Shown: positions 34,891 through 44,784 of the stretch, piece after piece
How positions within the stretch are numbered: position 1 is the first letter of the stretch
How the letters are laid out: the number at the start of each line of letters is the position of its first letter
Assembly (NCBI GenBank): GCA_017656265.1
Contig: JACDOD010000001.1
Coordinates: 701,816 to 765,815 of the forward strand
DNA from: Bacillaceae bacterium
GTDB taxonomy: Bacteria > Bacillota > Bacilli > Bacillales > Alkalibacillaceae
Direction of reading: 5' to 3'
DNA: 64,000 nt
Translations under genes and position numbers: made by a program
Notes under the pieces: generated by a model
What the model was told of the DNA's origin: nothing
The model's input: only the letters and a program-made list of their open reading frames with translations
Database searches by the model: none

Positions 34891-35484
34891 TTAACGAAAG
34901 ACACGAGTAGCCTGATATCCCAAATAAAAAAGCCACTCCCGAATAAAAAACGGCACTTTTGTTTTGTAACTTTCGTACGCAGATGTTGGAGTGGGTGACG
35001 AATAAGCTTCCATTCCCATATCTCTCGCCATTGTGACTGCTCTCTTCATATGTAATGGATCACTTACAATTAAAAATGATGTCAGCTGCTTCTTCCTTGA
35101 AACTTGAAGGGCATACTCAAGGTTTTCTTCCGTTATGGAAGACCGGGTTTCAATCAGGATATCCTCATCAGCCACCCCACGTTTTATTGCATACCGTTTC
35201 GCAACTTCAGATTCAGCCAAATCCTTTTCGCTGCGTTTTCCCCCAGTGAAAATGAGGGTGTCCACGATCCCTTCATGGTATAGATGAATCCCGTGATTGA
35301 TTCGTTCCCGAAAAACCGATGAAGGACGGTCTCCCCAGGCAGCTGCACCTAAAACAATGGCTGAATCAGCCTCTCTGGTTTCATCATGGAAACTATATAA
35401 AATAATTTGAAGACCTGAATAACCAACAAAAACGACAAATAAGATAAAAAGAATGCGCATCCATTTTCCGAATGATTTATGCAT
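34891..35484 (-). CDS. YdcF/SanA-like DUF218 membrane protein
   Basis: About 197 aa from ATG 35484 (MHKSFGKWMRILFILFVVFVGYSGL), a single N-terminal membrane anchor followed by the DUF218 fold: EADSAIVLGAAAWGDRPSSVFRER, TLIFTGGKRSEKDLAESEV and SFLIVSDPLHMKRAV. Proteins of this family (SanA, YdcF, ElyC) are linked to envelope integrity. A longer form starting at 35571 is possible but has a poor ribosome site. Divergent from the NfeD gene. Confidence 0.8.
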   Translation of the reverse strand: MHKSFGKWMRILFILFVVFVGYSGLQIILYSFHDETREADSAIVLGAAAWGDRPSSVFRERINHGIHLYHEGIVDTLIFTGGKRSEKDLAESEVAKRYAIKRGVADEDILIETRSSITEENLEYALQVSRKKQLTSFLIVSDPLHMKRAVTMARDMGMEAYSSPTPTSAYESYKTKVPFFIREWLFYLGYQATRVFR

Positions 35485-35664
35485 GCCAATCAATCCCTTA
35501 TACAAAAATGAAACCTTTTGCTTTCTTATTTCGTTATACATAATAAATCCATATATATGGATAATCTTCAAGTATTTTCTTTTTCAGGGTTCCCTATCCA
35601 TGTTTTTTTGTTATAGTAAGTCTGTAAATTTCCTTAATTTTACAAGAGAGAAAGGTGAGTAGCT

Positions 35665-36108
35665 ATGGACTGGCTGGCCAATCCTTCTATCTGGATTTTA
35701 ATTGCTATCGCTTTCGTTATTCTGGAAATATTTACATTGTCCTTCTATTTGCTGTGGTTTGGCATCGGTGCCTTTGTTTCAGGTATAGTTGCCTTCTTCT
35801 GGCAATCACCTGTTGATTTAATTCTGATTTTTTCTGCTGTATCTATTATTCTACTAATCTTCACCAGACCCCTTGCAAAAAAGTGGTTTTTTAAAGAAGA
35901 CGCATCGCTAAAAAACGGTGCAGACGCGCTGATCGGACGCAGCGGAGTTGTAACTAAAGCCATCGAGCCTCCCCACAAAGGTGAGATTAAAATCGATGGA
36001 AACCACTGGTCTGCCCTGGCAGACAGCACCATAGCAGAAGGGGAAACGGTGGAAATTACGAAAGTTGAAGGTGTTACGGCTTATGTCCGTAAAACACAAA
36101 ATGTATAA
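35665..36108 (+). CDS. NfeD family membrane protein
   Basis: 147 aa. Two to three membrane segments (WILIAIAFVILEIFTLSFYLLWFGIGAF, DLILIFSAVSIILLIF) are followed by a cytoplasmic OB-fold NfeD domain (GADALIGRSGVVTKAIEPPHKGEIKIDGNHW). Partner of SPFH proteins in membrane microdomains. The stop is 38 bp before the SPFH gene, forming the usual NfeD-slipin operon. AAAGGTGAG precedes the ATG. Confidence 0.88.
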   Translation: MDWLANPSIWILIAIAFVILEIFTLSFYLLWFGIGAFVSGIVAFFWQSPVDLILIFSAVSIILLIFTRPLAKKWFFKEDASLKNGADALIGRSGVVTKAIEPPHKGEIKIDGNHWSALADSTIAEGETVEITKVEGVTAYVRKTQNV

Positions 36109-36146
36109 AACCAAATAAATTTAAATGTATAGAAGGAGGAATCTGT

Positions 36147-37175
36147 ATGTCATCATATGCTGGCTTAATCATATTTGGAGCTATTGCGTTGCTGGTTATT
36201 CTCCTGCTGGCGACATCGATTAAAATTGTCCGTCAGTCCGAAGTGCATATCGTAGAGCGTCTGGGTAAATTCCACCGGACGATGGAAAGCGGTATCCATG
36301 TCATTGTGCCTTTTATTGATCGGATTGTTGCGAAGAAAAGTTTAAAGGAACATGTTATTGACTTCCCGCCACAGCCTGTTATTACGAAGGATAATGTCAG
36401 CGCCAATATTGATTTTGTTGTGTATTATCAAATCACGGACCCCGTAAAAAACGAATATGAGATTGAAAATGCCATTACAGCAATTGAGAATTTGACTTCA
36501 ACCACCTTGAGGAATTTAATTGGTGAGCAGGAACTGGATGATACCTATACTTCACGTGATTATGTCAATACCAGACTTCGCACCGTACTTGATGAAGCAT
36601 CCGACCGCTGGGGAATTAAAGTGAATCGGGTTGAAATCCGTAATATCGATCCGCCAAAGGATATCCAGGATGCAATGGAGCGGCAAATGCGTGCAGAACG
36701 CCTTCGCCGGGAAAAAGTCCTGGAAGCCCGCGGTCTAAAGGAATCTGAAGTGCTTCGTGCTGAAGGGGAAAAACAGGCTGCCATCCTAAAAGCAGAAGCA
36801 GATAAAGCAGCTGAAATTACCCGTGCTGAAGGGGAAAAAGAATCCCAGATTCTGCAGGCTGAAGGGGAGGCAGAAGCCATTCGCAAAGTTTCCCAGGCCA
36901 GGGCAGAAGGTCAGCGGATCATTTACGAAGCCATCAAGAAGGCAGCACCCACAAAAGAAGTGGTACAGCTCCGTTCTATGGAAGCCCTCGAAAAGGTTTC
37001 CATGGGGCAGGCAACTAAGATTGTTATTCCATCAGACGCCACTTCCCTGTTGGGTACCATAGCAGGGGCCAAAGAAGTTTTATCCGACAAAAACAGCAGT
37101 CAACAGAACCATCAATCCGATCACGATGAACCTGTACTGCAATTTGAAGCAGATGAAGACGAAACCCAAAGATAA
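36147..37175 (+). CDS. SPFH/Band 7 protein, QmcA/paraslipin-like
   Basis: 342 aa. One N-terminal membrane anchor, then the SPFH domain (RQSEVHIVERLGKFHRTMESG ... VITKDNVSANIDFVVYYQI), then an alanine- and glutamate-rich coiled coil (RAEGEKQAAILKAEADKAAE) of about 100 residues and a short acidic tail. Forms large ring-like cages on the membrane and works with the NfeD protein upstream. AGAAGGAGG before the ATG. Length fits slipin-2/QmcA rather than flotillin. Confidence 0.9.
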   Translation: MSSYAGLIIFGAIALLVILLLATSIKIVRQSEVHIVERLGKFHRTMESGIHVIVPFIDRIVAKKSLKEHVIDFPPQPVITKDNVSANIDFVVYYQITDPVKNEYEIENAITAIENLTSTTLRNLIGEQELDDTYTSRDYVNTRLRTVLDEASDRWGIKVNRVEIRNIDPPKDIQDAMERQMRAERLRREKVLEARGLKESEVLRAEGEKQAAILKAEADKAAEITRAEGEKESQILQAEGEAEAIRKVSQARAEGQRIIYEAIKKAAPTKEVVQLRSMEALEKVSMGQATKIVIPSDATSLLGTIAGAKEVLSDKNSSQQNHQSDHDEPVLQFEADEDETQR

Positions 37176-37185
37176 ACATTCAGTA

Positions 37186-37345
37186 GAGTCAGGACAAAAG
37201 TGCAAATAGATACTGATATATCCGAACTATATTCAACAGTCTGAATTAGTTCGGATATTTTTTTTGCTCAAAATACGCAAGGTATAAAATTTGAGTCTTT
37301 TACATGAAAGGAATACTTGTCCAGCTTCATCGCCTTGCCCCATTT
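37186..37345. repeat. MITE-like repeat copy 4 joined to a second repeat remnant
   Basis: GAGTCAGGACAAAAG at 37186 resembles the left terminal repeat. The hairpin ATATCCGAACTA ... TAGTTCGGATAT runs from 37217 to about 37268. TTGTCCAGCTTCATCGCC at 37317 is the start of the other dispersed repeat seen at 3970. Between 37175 and 37466 no gene is seen; the ALDH frame runs through part of it only by chance. Confidence 0.6.
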
Positions 37346-37465
37346 TTGATTTTCCCCCTCCCCCACCTCTTCCTGCCATTCGGAGTTCTAACCCGGTTAA
37401 TATCTGAATACCTTAATTATGGGACGACTCCCAAATTTTCAACTCAAAATGAAGGAGGAATGCTT

Positions 37466-38986
37466 ATGAAGTATGCCAATCCAAATTCGGAAGGAGCAAA
37501 GGTTTCCTTCAAAGAGCGGTATGATAATTTCATCGGAGGAGAATATCGCCCGCCTGTCAAAGGGCAATACTTTAAAAACCCGAGCCCGGTAACAGGAGAA
37601 GTATTCTGTGAAGTGCCAAGATCCACAAAAGAAGATATTGAACTCGCCCTGGATGCTGCCCATGAAGCTAAGCATGCATGGGGGAAAACATCTCCTGCAG
37701 AACGAGCGAATATTTTAAATAAAATTGCGGATCGGATGGAAGAGAATCTTGAAACACTTGCAGTGGCCGAGACATGGGACAACGGGAAACCCATACGCGA
37801 AACAATGAATGCGGACATTCCGCTTGCGGTTGATCATTTCCGCTATTTTGCAGGTGTCGTTCGTGCCCAGGAAGGCTCAATTAGCCAGTTGGATGATGAT
37901 ACAGTCGCGTACCATTTCCATGAGCCGTTAGGGGTTGTCGGACAAATTATCCCATGGAATTTCCCGCTGCTCATGGCAACCTGGAAACTGGCTCCGGCCC
38001 TTGCTGCAGGCAACTGTGTAGTACTCAAGCCAGCTGAACAGACACCGGCATCCATTTACATATTCCTGGATCTCATAAAAGATTTATTGCCTCCAGGTGT
38101 TGTCAATGTGGTGAATGGCTATGGTCTTGAAGCTGGCAAACCTCTTGCATCCAATCCTCGTGTGGCGAAAGTAGCATTTACCGGCGAAACGACCACTGGC
38201 CGTCTCATCATGCAATACGCTTCAGAAAATATCATACCAGTTACCCTTGAACTGGGCGGAAAGTCGCCTAATATCTTCTTCCCGGATGTGATGGAAAAAG
38301 ACGATTCTTTCTTAGATAAGGCAGTTGAAGGATTGACTATGTTTGCCTTTAACCAGGGTGAAGTATGTACTTGCCCGTCTAGAGCGCTGATTCACGAATC
38401 CATTTATGATGAGTTTATGGACCGGGCGATGGAGCGTGTCAGTCAAATTAAAGTAGGCCACCCTCTGGATACCGAAACGATGATGGGTGCTCAGGCATCC
38501 CTTGAACAAATGGAAAAAATCAAATCCTATATAGATATCGGCAGACAGGAAGGAGCAGAACTGTTAACTGGAGGACATGTCAATAAATTAGAAGGTGAAC
38601 TCAAAGGCGGATACTATATTGAGCCTACTATTTTCAGAGGCAATAACAAGATGCGCATATTCCAGGAAGAAATCTTTGGGCCAGTTCTGTCTGTGACTAC
38701 CTTTAAAGATGATGCTGAAGCACTGGAAATTGCCAATGATACCCTGTATGGATTAGGTGCAGGGGTGTGGACCAGAAATATTAACAAAGCCTATCGTTTC
38801 GGACGTGAAATTGAGGCCGGACGCGTATGGACAAATTGTTATCATCAGTACCCTGCCCATGCAGCTTTTGGAGGGTATAAGAAATCTGGAATCGGCCGGG
38901 AAAATCATAAAATGATGCTTGAACATTATCAGCAGACGAAAAACTTGCTGGTCAGCTACAGCCATGAACCGGCTGGATTATACTAA
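37466..38986 (+). CDS. Aldehyde dehydrogenase (ExaC/AldB type)
   Basis: 506 aa from ATG 37466 ([20 protein letters not shown]), preceded by AAGGAGGAATG. NAD-binding and active-site motifs: [32 protein letters not shown], the general base Glu in [10 protein letters not shown] and the catalytic Cys in [12 protein letters not shown], the latter typical of acetaldehyde dehydrogenases of the ExaC/AldB type. Oxidises acetaldehyde or another short aldehyde to the acid with NAD(P)+. The gene upstream frame has an artificial N-terminal extension through the repeat. Followed by DUF779, its usual partner. Confidence 0.92.
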   Translation: MKYANPNSEGAKVSFKERYDNFIGGEYRPPVKGQYFKNPSPVTGEVFCEVPRSTKEDIELALDAAHEAKHAWGKTSPAERANILNKIADRMEENLETLAVAETWDNGKPIRETMNADIPLAVDHFRYFAGVVRAQEGSISQLDDDTVAYHFHEPLGVVGQIIPWNFPLLMATWKLAPALAAGNCVVLKPAEQTPASIYIFLDLIKDLLPPGVVNVVNGYGLEAGKPLASNPRVAKVAFTGETTTGRLIMQYASENIIPVTLELGGKSPNIFFPDVMEKDDSFLDKAVEGLTMFAFNQGEVCTCPSRALIHESIYDEFMDRAMERVSQIKVGHPLDTETMMGAQASLEQMEKIKSYIDIGRQEGAELLTGGHVNKLEGELKGGYYIEPTIFRGNNKMRIFQEEIFGPVLSVTTFKDDAEALEIANDTLYGLGAGVWTRNINKAYRFGREIEAGRVWTNCYHQYPAHAAFGGYKKSGIGRENHKMMLEHYQQTKNLLVSYSHEPAGLY

Positions 38987-39032
38987 ATAAAAGCTGTGAC
39001 CCAATGAATAACGGCCTGAGGAGATGTCATAC

Positions 39033-39404
39033 ATGATTCAGCGTGTAACCGCAACTGAGGAAGCCCTTGAATTAATCAACAAATTAAAGGATATCCACGG
39101 CCCTCTGATGTTTCATCAATCTGGCGGCTGCTGTGACGGCAGCTCGCCTATGTGCTACCCCCGGGATGAATTTCGGGTAGGTGAATCCGATGTGCTGCTG
39201 GGTCATTTGGGAGATACACCTTTCTATATGTCAAAAGATCAGTACGAATACTGGAAACATACCCAACTGATCATTGATGTAGTGGATGGTCGGGGTGGAA
39301 TGTTCTCGCTGGAAGGGCCGGAAGGAAAGCGTTTTCTGACCAGATCCCGGGTATTTACAAAAGAAGAACGGGATCAGCTTCAAAGAGACGAACCAGAAAA
39401 ATAA
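39033..39404 (+). CDS. DUF779 domain protein, partner of aldehyde dehydrogenase
   Basis: 123 aa from ATG 39033, for which GAGGAG is well placed; ATG 39024 also possible. The DUF779 signature is HGPLMFHQSGGCCDGSSPMCYP with a C-C-x7-C cluster that may bind metal. The family is nearly always next to ExaC-type aldehyde dehydrogenase and is thought to support it; the mechanism is unknown. 46 bp after the ALDH stop, so one operon. Confidence 0.88.
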   Translation: MIQRVTATEEALELINKLKDIHGPLMFHQSGGCCDGSSPMCYPRDEFRVGESDVLLGHLGDTPFYMSKDQYEYWKHTQLIIDVVDGRGGMFSLEGPEGKRFLTRSRVFTKEERDQLQRDEPEK

Positions 39405-39413
39405 ATGACAGCG

Positions 39414-39627
39414 AAAGAGACTGGGACTAGAAATATCCGAACCACCTTCAATCGTCACATGAATGAGTTCGGATATTTCTATTTCTTCAACATGCTTCGC
39501 TTTCCCCAGCAATGCCAGAAGGCTCTTTAACGTGTTCAGCCTTCTATCTCTGGAATTTCGTCAGGGCTGTTCCCGTAGGATGCGGCGCATAAAGAAGTAT
39601 AAATATTTTATGTGTCCCAGTCTCTTT
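39414..39627. repeat. MITE-like repeat copy 5 (complete, 214 bp)
   Basis: Perfect 14-bp terminal inverted repeats AAAGAGACTGGGAC (39414-39427) and GTCCCAGTCTCTTT (39614-39627). Core hairpin ATATCCGAAC ... GTTCGGATAT at 39431-39479. Fills the whole gap between the convergent DUF779 and acylase genes. Confidence 0.85.
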
Positions 39628-39630
39628 CAT

Positions 39631-42006
39631 TTATTGCCCGGGAACCAGGGTTAGGATATCTCCTTCTGCCTGTTTAATTTTGGTGACATGATAGTTTCCT
39701 TCTGCCCAATCATCCCGCTGATCATGATACCAACCACTTCTAAAATGTCCCGACTGACCCGGACCAACAATATGCCAGGCCTGGCTTAAATGGTTTAAAT
39801 CAGCTACAAACCGCCATGGTGCTCCGTGATTAACCATTCCGTCTTTCCCTTGCGCAGCTGCCATTACAGTTACACTGCTCCCTCCGATTGGAATTGGATC
39901 TTCTGGATTAAAAAAATAATTCAGAAATCTGACACTGGAAAGCGGGTGATCAAACCTCAATTGATGATCATCCCCCCAATTCCAGACAAGCATTTCATCA
40001 CCGTACTGACTGGAAAGATGGTTAAGGGTCTCCTTTAAAGACACTTTCAGTACAGACTCCAGCCCACCTTTTTCATCTATCCATGAAACAGCCTCTCCCC
40101 TGTATGCCTTTCGAAGCAGCTCATCTGTAGTCTGGTCCTTTGCTTTAAAAAATCCCATCATTTCCTCTGGTATTTCTTCGTAAAGCATGTGTTTAATTTT
40201 TTCCATCCACTGATGAAAAATCAAAGGCGCAGCAAGATGTTTATCATCCATATAATTCCATCCCGATAACAATTGAATGGCTTCCTGTTCATCAGGTGAT
40301 AATCTGCTCTCCTCCAGTATAGTTAAAAACATCGGTACAAATTCTCTAGCCTGTAAATTAAGCTGATCCATCTGCAGCTTCTGCATATCCTTTACGGTTA
40401 AACCGTTGCGATTAGACAAAAATTCTTCAATTCGCTTGTATCGATATGGCTGGGCCCAGACATGGCTGATATGGTAAGGATAGTTGTCTGGCGTTATTTT
40501 ATTATTGGCAGAGGCTATAAAGCCTTTATCCGGGTTCACAACCTTCGGGAGCTCATCAAACGGAATAAAGCCCCGCCATTCATTTTCCTTCTTCCATCCT
40601 TCTAGAGGAAGAAGCGCATCTTTTTCATCTGGATAAATTGGAATCAGTCCATTCGCTTTGTAAGCGATGGTGCCATCCGTTGAAGCAAAAACAAAATTTT
40701 GGGCAGGTACCAGGAACTTTTCTAATCCTTTTTCAAATTGGTCCCAGTTTGTTGCCCGGTTTAATTCTAGGACCGCTTCCAGTTCAGTCGTTGCATCGAG
40801 AGCCGTCCACCTGAGCGACAAAACGGTTTCCTCTCCGCTCTTTTTTGCAAACTCTGAAATAACTGGTCCATGACGTGTTTCCACCACTTCCAGTTTCACT
40901 GGTTCTTCATCCTTGACGAATATCGTTTCTTTTATCACTTCTGCCTGTTCCCATCTATTCTCATATAAAAATTTATAGGGATCTTCGGGGTGACGCTTTT
41001 CTAAATAGAGCTGCTGAACATCAGGACCAACATTCGTCACACCCCAGGCAATATGATCATTATGCCCCACAATGATCCCTGGCACACCCGCAAAAATAAC
41101 ACCGCTTACATTCAAATCAGGCGACTGCAGATGGGTTTGGAACCAGATTGATGGTGTATCCAGACCCAGATGCGGATCATTGGCCAGTAGTGGTTTGCCG
41201 GATTCCGTTTTGCTACCATCAACGACCCAGTTGTTGCTTCCATTAAAAGGATTAGGAATAACTGCACTTGAAAAAGCTTCTGCTATATCCACGTATTCAT
41301 CATCTTTTATGATTGTAGGAGCAGCATCAGGATAATCCGGGAACAGCTCAAGCGCCTTCTTCTCAGGAAAATGGTGCAGTAAATAATAATTAAAGGCCTG
41401 TCGCTCCCAGTGTCCTCCCAGATCAAATGCCATGTATTTGCCGATGGTCAAAGAGTCAATCGGAGTCCATGGTTCTGGCTCGATTCCCATTAAGAAAAAT
41501 TCAACAGACAGCCGATAATCAGCCTGGGCGTCTTTCAAGTAAGCATTCACTCCATCCGCATACCATTGCATGACTTCTTTGGCTTCATCAGAATACACAG
41601 TATAAGATTTTTCAGCTGCACGCCTCAGCCCCAGTGTTCGAAAATAGCGGTCAGACTGAAGGGCATCCTTACCTACCACTTCACTTAATCGTCCAGAAGC
41701 CAGCCGGCGTGATAATTCCATTTGAAACATTCGTTCCTGTGCTGTAATATACCCTTGAGCCAAAAACAGATCATGTTCATTTTGTGCTTTTATATGGGGC
41801 ACACCAGATTGATCCCGAATAACCTCAACACGAGCATATAATCCATCGATTTCGATCGTCCCTTCTGTCTGAGGCAATGTTCTGGAAATATAAATATGTA
41901 AAAAAACGATAGCACTTAACCCAATAACAAGTAGAATACCTAAAATAAATAATAACCGTCTTTGCCAGGACTTTAGTCCCTTTTCCCGTTTGGTGGCAAG
42001 TTCCAT
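39631..42006 (-). CDS. Penicillin acylase family N-terminal-nucleophile hydrolase
   Basis: 791 aa precursor. An N-terminal membrane segment or uncleaved signal (RLLFILGILLVIGLSAIVFLHIY) is followed by the alpha part (GVPHIKAQNEHDLFLAQGYITAQERMFQMELSRR). The self-cleavage point lies before the nucleophile Ser of FNGSNNWVVDGSKTESGKP, and the beta part carries NDPHLGL and the oxyanion Asn region. Family enzymes hydrolyse amides such as penicillins, acyl-homoserine lactones or cyclic lipopeptides. GAGGGGGGAG precedes the ATG. The natural substrate is unknown; quorum quenching is a possibility. Confidence 0.9.
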   Translation of the reverse strand: MELATKREKGLKSWQRRLLFILGILLVIGLSAIVFLHIYISRTLPQTEGTIEIDGLYARVEVIRDQSGVPHIKAQNEHDLFLAQGYITAQERMFQMELSRRLASGRLSEVVGKDALQSDRYFRTLGLRRAAEKSYTVYSDEAKEVMQWYADGVNAYLKDAQADYRLSVEFFLMGIEPEPWTPIDSLTIGKYMAFDLGGHWERQAFNYYLLHHFPEKKALELFPDYPDAAPTIIKDDEYVDIAEAFSSAVIPNPFNGSNNWVVDGSKTESGKPLLANDPHLGLDTPSIWFQTHLQSPDLNVSGVIFAGVPGIIVGHNDHIAWGVTNVGPDVQQLYLEKRHPEDPYKFLYENRWEQAEVIKETIFVKDEEPVKLEVVETRHGPVISEFAKKSGEETVLSLRWTALDATTELEAVLELNRATNWDQFEKGLEKFLVPAQNFVFASTDGTIAYKANGLIPIYPDEKDALLPLEGWKKENEWRGFIPFDELPKVVNPDKGFIASANNKITPDNYPYHISHVWAQPYRYKRIEEFLSNRNGLTVKDMQKLQMDQLNLQAREFVPMFLTILEESRLSPDEQEAIQLLSGWNYMDDKHLAAPLIFHQWMEKIKHMLYEEIPEEMMGFFKAKDQTTDELLRKAYRGEAVSWIDEKGGLESVLKVSLKETLNHLSSQYGDEMLVWNWGDDHQLRFDHPLSSVRFLNYFFNPEDPIPIGGSSVTVMAAAQGKDGMVNHGAPWRFVADLNHLSQAWHIVGPGQSGHFRSGWYHDQRDDWAEGNYHVTKIKQAEGDILTLVPGQ

Positions 42007-42181
42007 ACTCCCCCCTCTTTTTTCCGAATATTTTAAATTTTATTATATTTTAACAGATTTTTGTCAGATATACCTGTTTTCTTACATCTTTTTTAAAATA
42101 CTTGTACAATAAGAAAGGATTACTATACTTCTGGACAATGCATTTTTCTTTTTGTATAGATATGTGTTGGGAGGTCTTAAG

Positions 42182-42436
42182 ATGATTACCTGGATAACTC
42201 GTATTGTTTTTGTGTTTTCCTTTTTAGGTTTGCTTTTATACTTATATACAGGGGGAACTATTCTTCCTACGTATGTATTATTTACTGTCATTCCAATTGG
42301 TTTGTTTATATCCGCGATCCTGGCATGGTTTGACCACCAAAAATGGACGAACATGGTCATTCTTTTTTCTTCAAGCGGAATTTTGCTGGGAATCCTTGGA
42401 TATACCGCTATCGAACTGTTCAGTAAGGTGTTTTAA
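42182..42436 (+). CDS. Small three-helix membrane protein
   Basis: 84 aa from ATG 42182, preceded by GGGAGGTC. Three hydrophobic segments (IVFVFSFLGLLLYLY, YVLFTVIPIGLFISAILAW, MVILFSSSGILLGILGYTAI). No family recognised. Divergent from the acylase gene and 55 bp before another membrane-anchored protein on the same strand. Confidence 0.65.
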   Translation: MITWITRIVFVFSFLGLLLYLYTGGTILPTYVLFTVIPIGLFISAILAWFDHQKWTNMVILFSSSGILLGILGYTAIELFSKVF

Positions 42437-42491
42437 GTTTTTGTAATGAAGTTACGTTTTTTTATTAGGCATGAGTAAATGAGGTGAAAAT

Positions 42492-43133
42492 ATGAATGCA
42501 CATAAAAAAGCATTTTTCTTTGTATTAGTTGTTCTCACATTTATTATTGCTATAATCGTCTGGCTGACCTATAGCCATTTAAAAGGTGATGCCAGCCGGG
42601 AAGAAGAGGTATTTGAAGCTGCTGAAATCTATGTGAAAGAACATTTTGATGAGCCAATGAAAGTGGTAGGCACACTGTATGATAATGCCGACTTGTTTAA
42701 TGCCTTTCAGTATGCAGCAAAAGTAGAGCCGGAACATGATGCTAAATTTCAATTTCTGGTTTTTTATCATTCGGAATCAGAAACTTATCAGGACAGTTAC
42801 GTCGCAGAAATCTGGGAGGAACAATTAGAAGAGGATCTTCAGCCTTATCTGACAGACCATTTTGGAGACATTAATTCATTGTGGATTTATTATCCTAAGG
42901 ATATCGGATACCAGCTCGATATTCCTCTGGATGATATCCCCCGCTACAACGGACAGAAGGGATACCCCGTTATCCAGATTTCTTTGACCCGCAAAAAGGA
43001 AAAAGGGGATTCAGAAAAAGTCGATGCATTAGTGGATTATCTGCAAACTGATCTTGGTGTGGAACACGGAACCATCACACTTGACTTTCCATCAGGCTTG
43101 ATCAAAAGCCGGGGGATCTTGAAAGAATTTTAA
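42492..43133 (+). CDS. Membrane-anchored protein of unknown function
   Basis: 213 aa. One N-terminal membrane anchor (FFFVLVVLTFIIAIIVWLTY), then an acidic extracytoplasmic domain of about 180 residues. It has two halves with alpha/beta look (EAAEIYVKEHFDEPMKVV; FLVFYHSESETYQDSYVAEIW; VIQISLTRKKEKGDSEKV). No recognised family; no cysteines suitable for a lipobox. GAGGTG precedes the ATG. Follows the small membrane protein and ends at a MITE hairpin. Confidence 0.7.
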   Translation: MNAHKKAFFFVLVVLTFIIAIIVWLTYSHLKGDASREEEVFEAAEIYVKEHFDEPMKVVGTLYDNADLFNAFQYAAKVEPEHDAKFQFLVFYHSESETYQDSYVAEIWEEQLEEDLQPYLTDHFGDINSLWIYYPKDIGYQLDIPLDDIPRYNGQKGYPVIQISLTRKKEKGDSEKVDALVDYLQTDLGVEHGTITLDFPSGLIKSRGILKEF

Positions 43134-43144
43134 GAGGCCATAAT

Positions 43145-43240
43145 AAGGCTGGAGCAAAACGGTAAATGAAAGAAAACTATCCGAACTATATTCAAACGTT
43201 ACATGAATAAGTTCGGATATTTTTATTTCGATCACATGCC
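43145..43240. repeat. MITE-like repeat copy 6 (left half)
   Basis: AAGGCTGGAGCAAAAC at 43145 is a left end. Hairpin CTATCCGAACTATATTCA ... TGAATAAGTTCGGATA lies at 43175-43225. No matching right end is seen before 43320. Lies between convergent genes, so probably a terminator as well. Confidence 0.65.
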
Positions 43241-43319
43241 CGTTTTTCCTGCAAAGACCTGAGGTTACCTGGTGCCATAACAACCGGACAAAACACTATC
43301 ATGTAATCTTATAACGAGC

Positions 43320-43550
43320 TTACTGGAACGGAATAGCAAAAATAGGTGAACCATAACTTTCTTTGGTCACTGTGCCAGTTACGGATGGACCATACATCCC
43401 GCCTGGAAACGAAGGATATAAAAATGGGTTGAAACCGTTCATGAAAGGCATAGAATAATTAGACTGATCATAAGGTAATTGTCCCATATAGGAGTAGTTG
43501 CTATATGGCCAGAAAAAATAAGGGAACTGATACAACTGTCGTGTCCACAT
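43320..43550 (-). CDS. Small aromatic-rich protein, possible coat protein
   Basis: 76 aa from ATG 43550, with AAAGGTGATG before it. MWTRQLYQFPYFFWPYSNYSYMG..., 25 percent Tyr and Phe with many Pro, Gly and Met. The segment MNGFNPFLYP is close to the N-terminus MNGFNPYMN of the protein at 63047-63460. Composition suggests a structural, perhaps spore-coat, protein. No family recognised; the function is inference. Confidence 0.55.
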   Translation of the reverse strand: MWTRQLYQFPYFFWPYSNYSYMGQLPYDQSNYSMPFMNGFNPFLYPSFPGGMYGPSVTGTVTKESYGSPIFAIPFQ

Positions 43551-43663
43551 ATCATCACCTTTTCGTAAGCAATCATTCACTATATCTTATGATATTTTCT
43601 TGTTAAAGGATACTGGTTATTCCTATAGATGGAAATCAATCCGAACTGATTAATGATTCACCA

Positions 43664-44551
43664 TTAGACATCGAGAGATAGCTGCCAGGAACAAAAATCC
43701 CCGGGGACACCAATCGTCATCAGTTCTAATGCCGGTTTTCCAATGTAATACCCCTGCCCTAAGTGAACACCATATTTCCGAAGAATGAACATCTCTTCTT
43801 GTTTCTCGATCCCCTCCGCAATAACATATGTTTTGGAACGATTGGCATACTCCAATAACAGCTGAACCATTTGCTGTTTAGGAAAATCACGGTGAATATT
43901 TTGAATAAGTGTACGATCCAGTTTTATAAATTCAGGTTTTAGATAAACCAGAGATTTTAAGCTGTTGTAGCCTGAACCAGCATCATCAATCGCAATCCGA
44001 AACCCTTGCTTTCGATAATTAGAGAGAACTTTTTCAAACTCCACAAAATCGGTAACCGCCTGTTTTTCAGTCAGTTCAAGAACAATTTGTTCCGGTGAAA
44101 TGCCCTTTTCCCTCAATATGGATAGTGTTTCCCCGTTTTTATAATTGGGATCTGCCAGAACCTGAGGATGCACATTTAAAAACAGCAAGGCATCTTTCAT
44201 ATTGGGGTGCAGGGATAACTGTTCTGAGTATCTTTCAAGGGACAGCCTTCTCAAATAGCGTTCTACCATAAAAACCTGATCCATTTGCCCTACAAACTCA
44301 TAAAAAGCCTCTGTATTAGAAAAAAAGCGGGACATTGGAGGACGATTTAGGGCTTCATACCCTTGAATTTGTCCATTTTCCAGATTAACAATGGGCTGAA
44401 AAAATGTCTGCATAGACCTTGACCGGATAATTCTTTGCAGCTCAGCAAACTGTTTATATTGATTCATTTTTGATTTTCTTTGTTCCTTTATATATTTCCA
44501 GATAATATCGAACCGCTGTAACCCGATTCCAGAAAATTTTAATCGAAACAT
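43664..44551 (-). CDS. EAL-domain cyclic di-GMP phosphodiesterase
   Basis: 295 aa, a nearly stand-alone EAL domain. Residues for metal and c-di-GMP are present: EALNRPP (EAL), LFLNVHP, VLELTEKQ, AIDDAGSGYNSL, FIKLDRTLI, VIAEGIEKQEE, GQGYYIGKP. The loop DDAG replaces the common DDFG. No membrane segment. Start ATG 44551 has AAAAGGAG 8 nt before. Likely hydrolyses c-di-GMP to pGpG and may share its signal with the HD-GYP protein at 54226. Confidence 0.88.
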   Translation of the reverse strand: MFRLKFSGIGLQRFDIIWKYIKEQRKSKMNQYKQFAELQRIIRSRSMQTFFQPIVNLENGQIQGYEALNRPPMSRFFSNTEAFYEFVGQMDQVFMVERYLRRLSLERYSEQLSLHPNMKDALLFLNVHPQVLADPNYKNGETLSILREKGISPEQIVLELTEKQAVTDFVEFEKVLSNYRKQGFRIAIDDAGSGYNSLKSLVYLKPEFIKLDRTLIQNIHRDFPKQQMVQLLLEYANRSKTYVIAEGIEKQEEMFILRKYGVHLGQGYYIGKPALELMTIGVPGDFCSWQLSLDV

Positions 44552-44639
44552 GATTGAACTCCTTTTGTCAGCAATTTATGCAAACAGGTACTTGAATTCA
44601 ACTCACAGTCTAATTGTCGAATATTAATAGAAAACAGGA

Positions 44640-44784
44640 GGGAAGTTAATTTTTTGTTAAATTATTTTCCCACTCTACTGTAGTGCTGTTCCAGCAGGAG
44701 TTTCCAGCATGTTGTTGTGAATTTTTCTTTAGTCAACTGGATCGTCTTTTTCAAGGTTGATATTTTTTGTCCCGCCCTTTCTGT
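44640..44784. repeat. Possible MITE remnant
   Basis: GTGCTGTTCCAGCAGGAG and a terminal TTTTTTGTCCCGCCC at 44767-44780 resemble the inner part and right end of the MITE copies. The hairpin core is missing. The gap between the EAL and P1 peptidase genes has no other feature. Confidence 0.35.

Noticed and set aside
37304..37465. N-terminal extension of the aldehyde dehydrogenase.
   Set aside because: It runs through a repeat remnant and has no ribosome site; AAGGAGG precedes ATG 37466.
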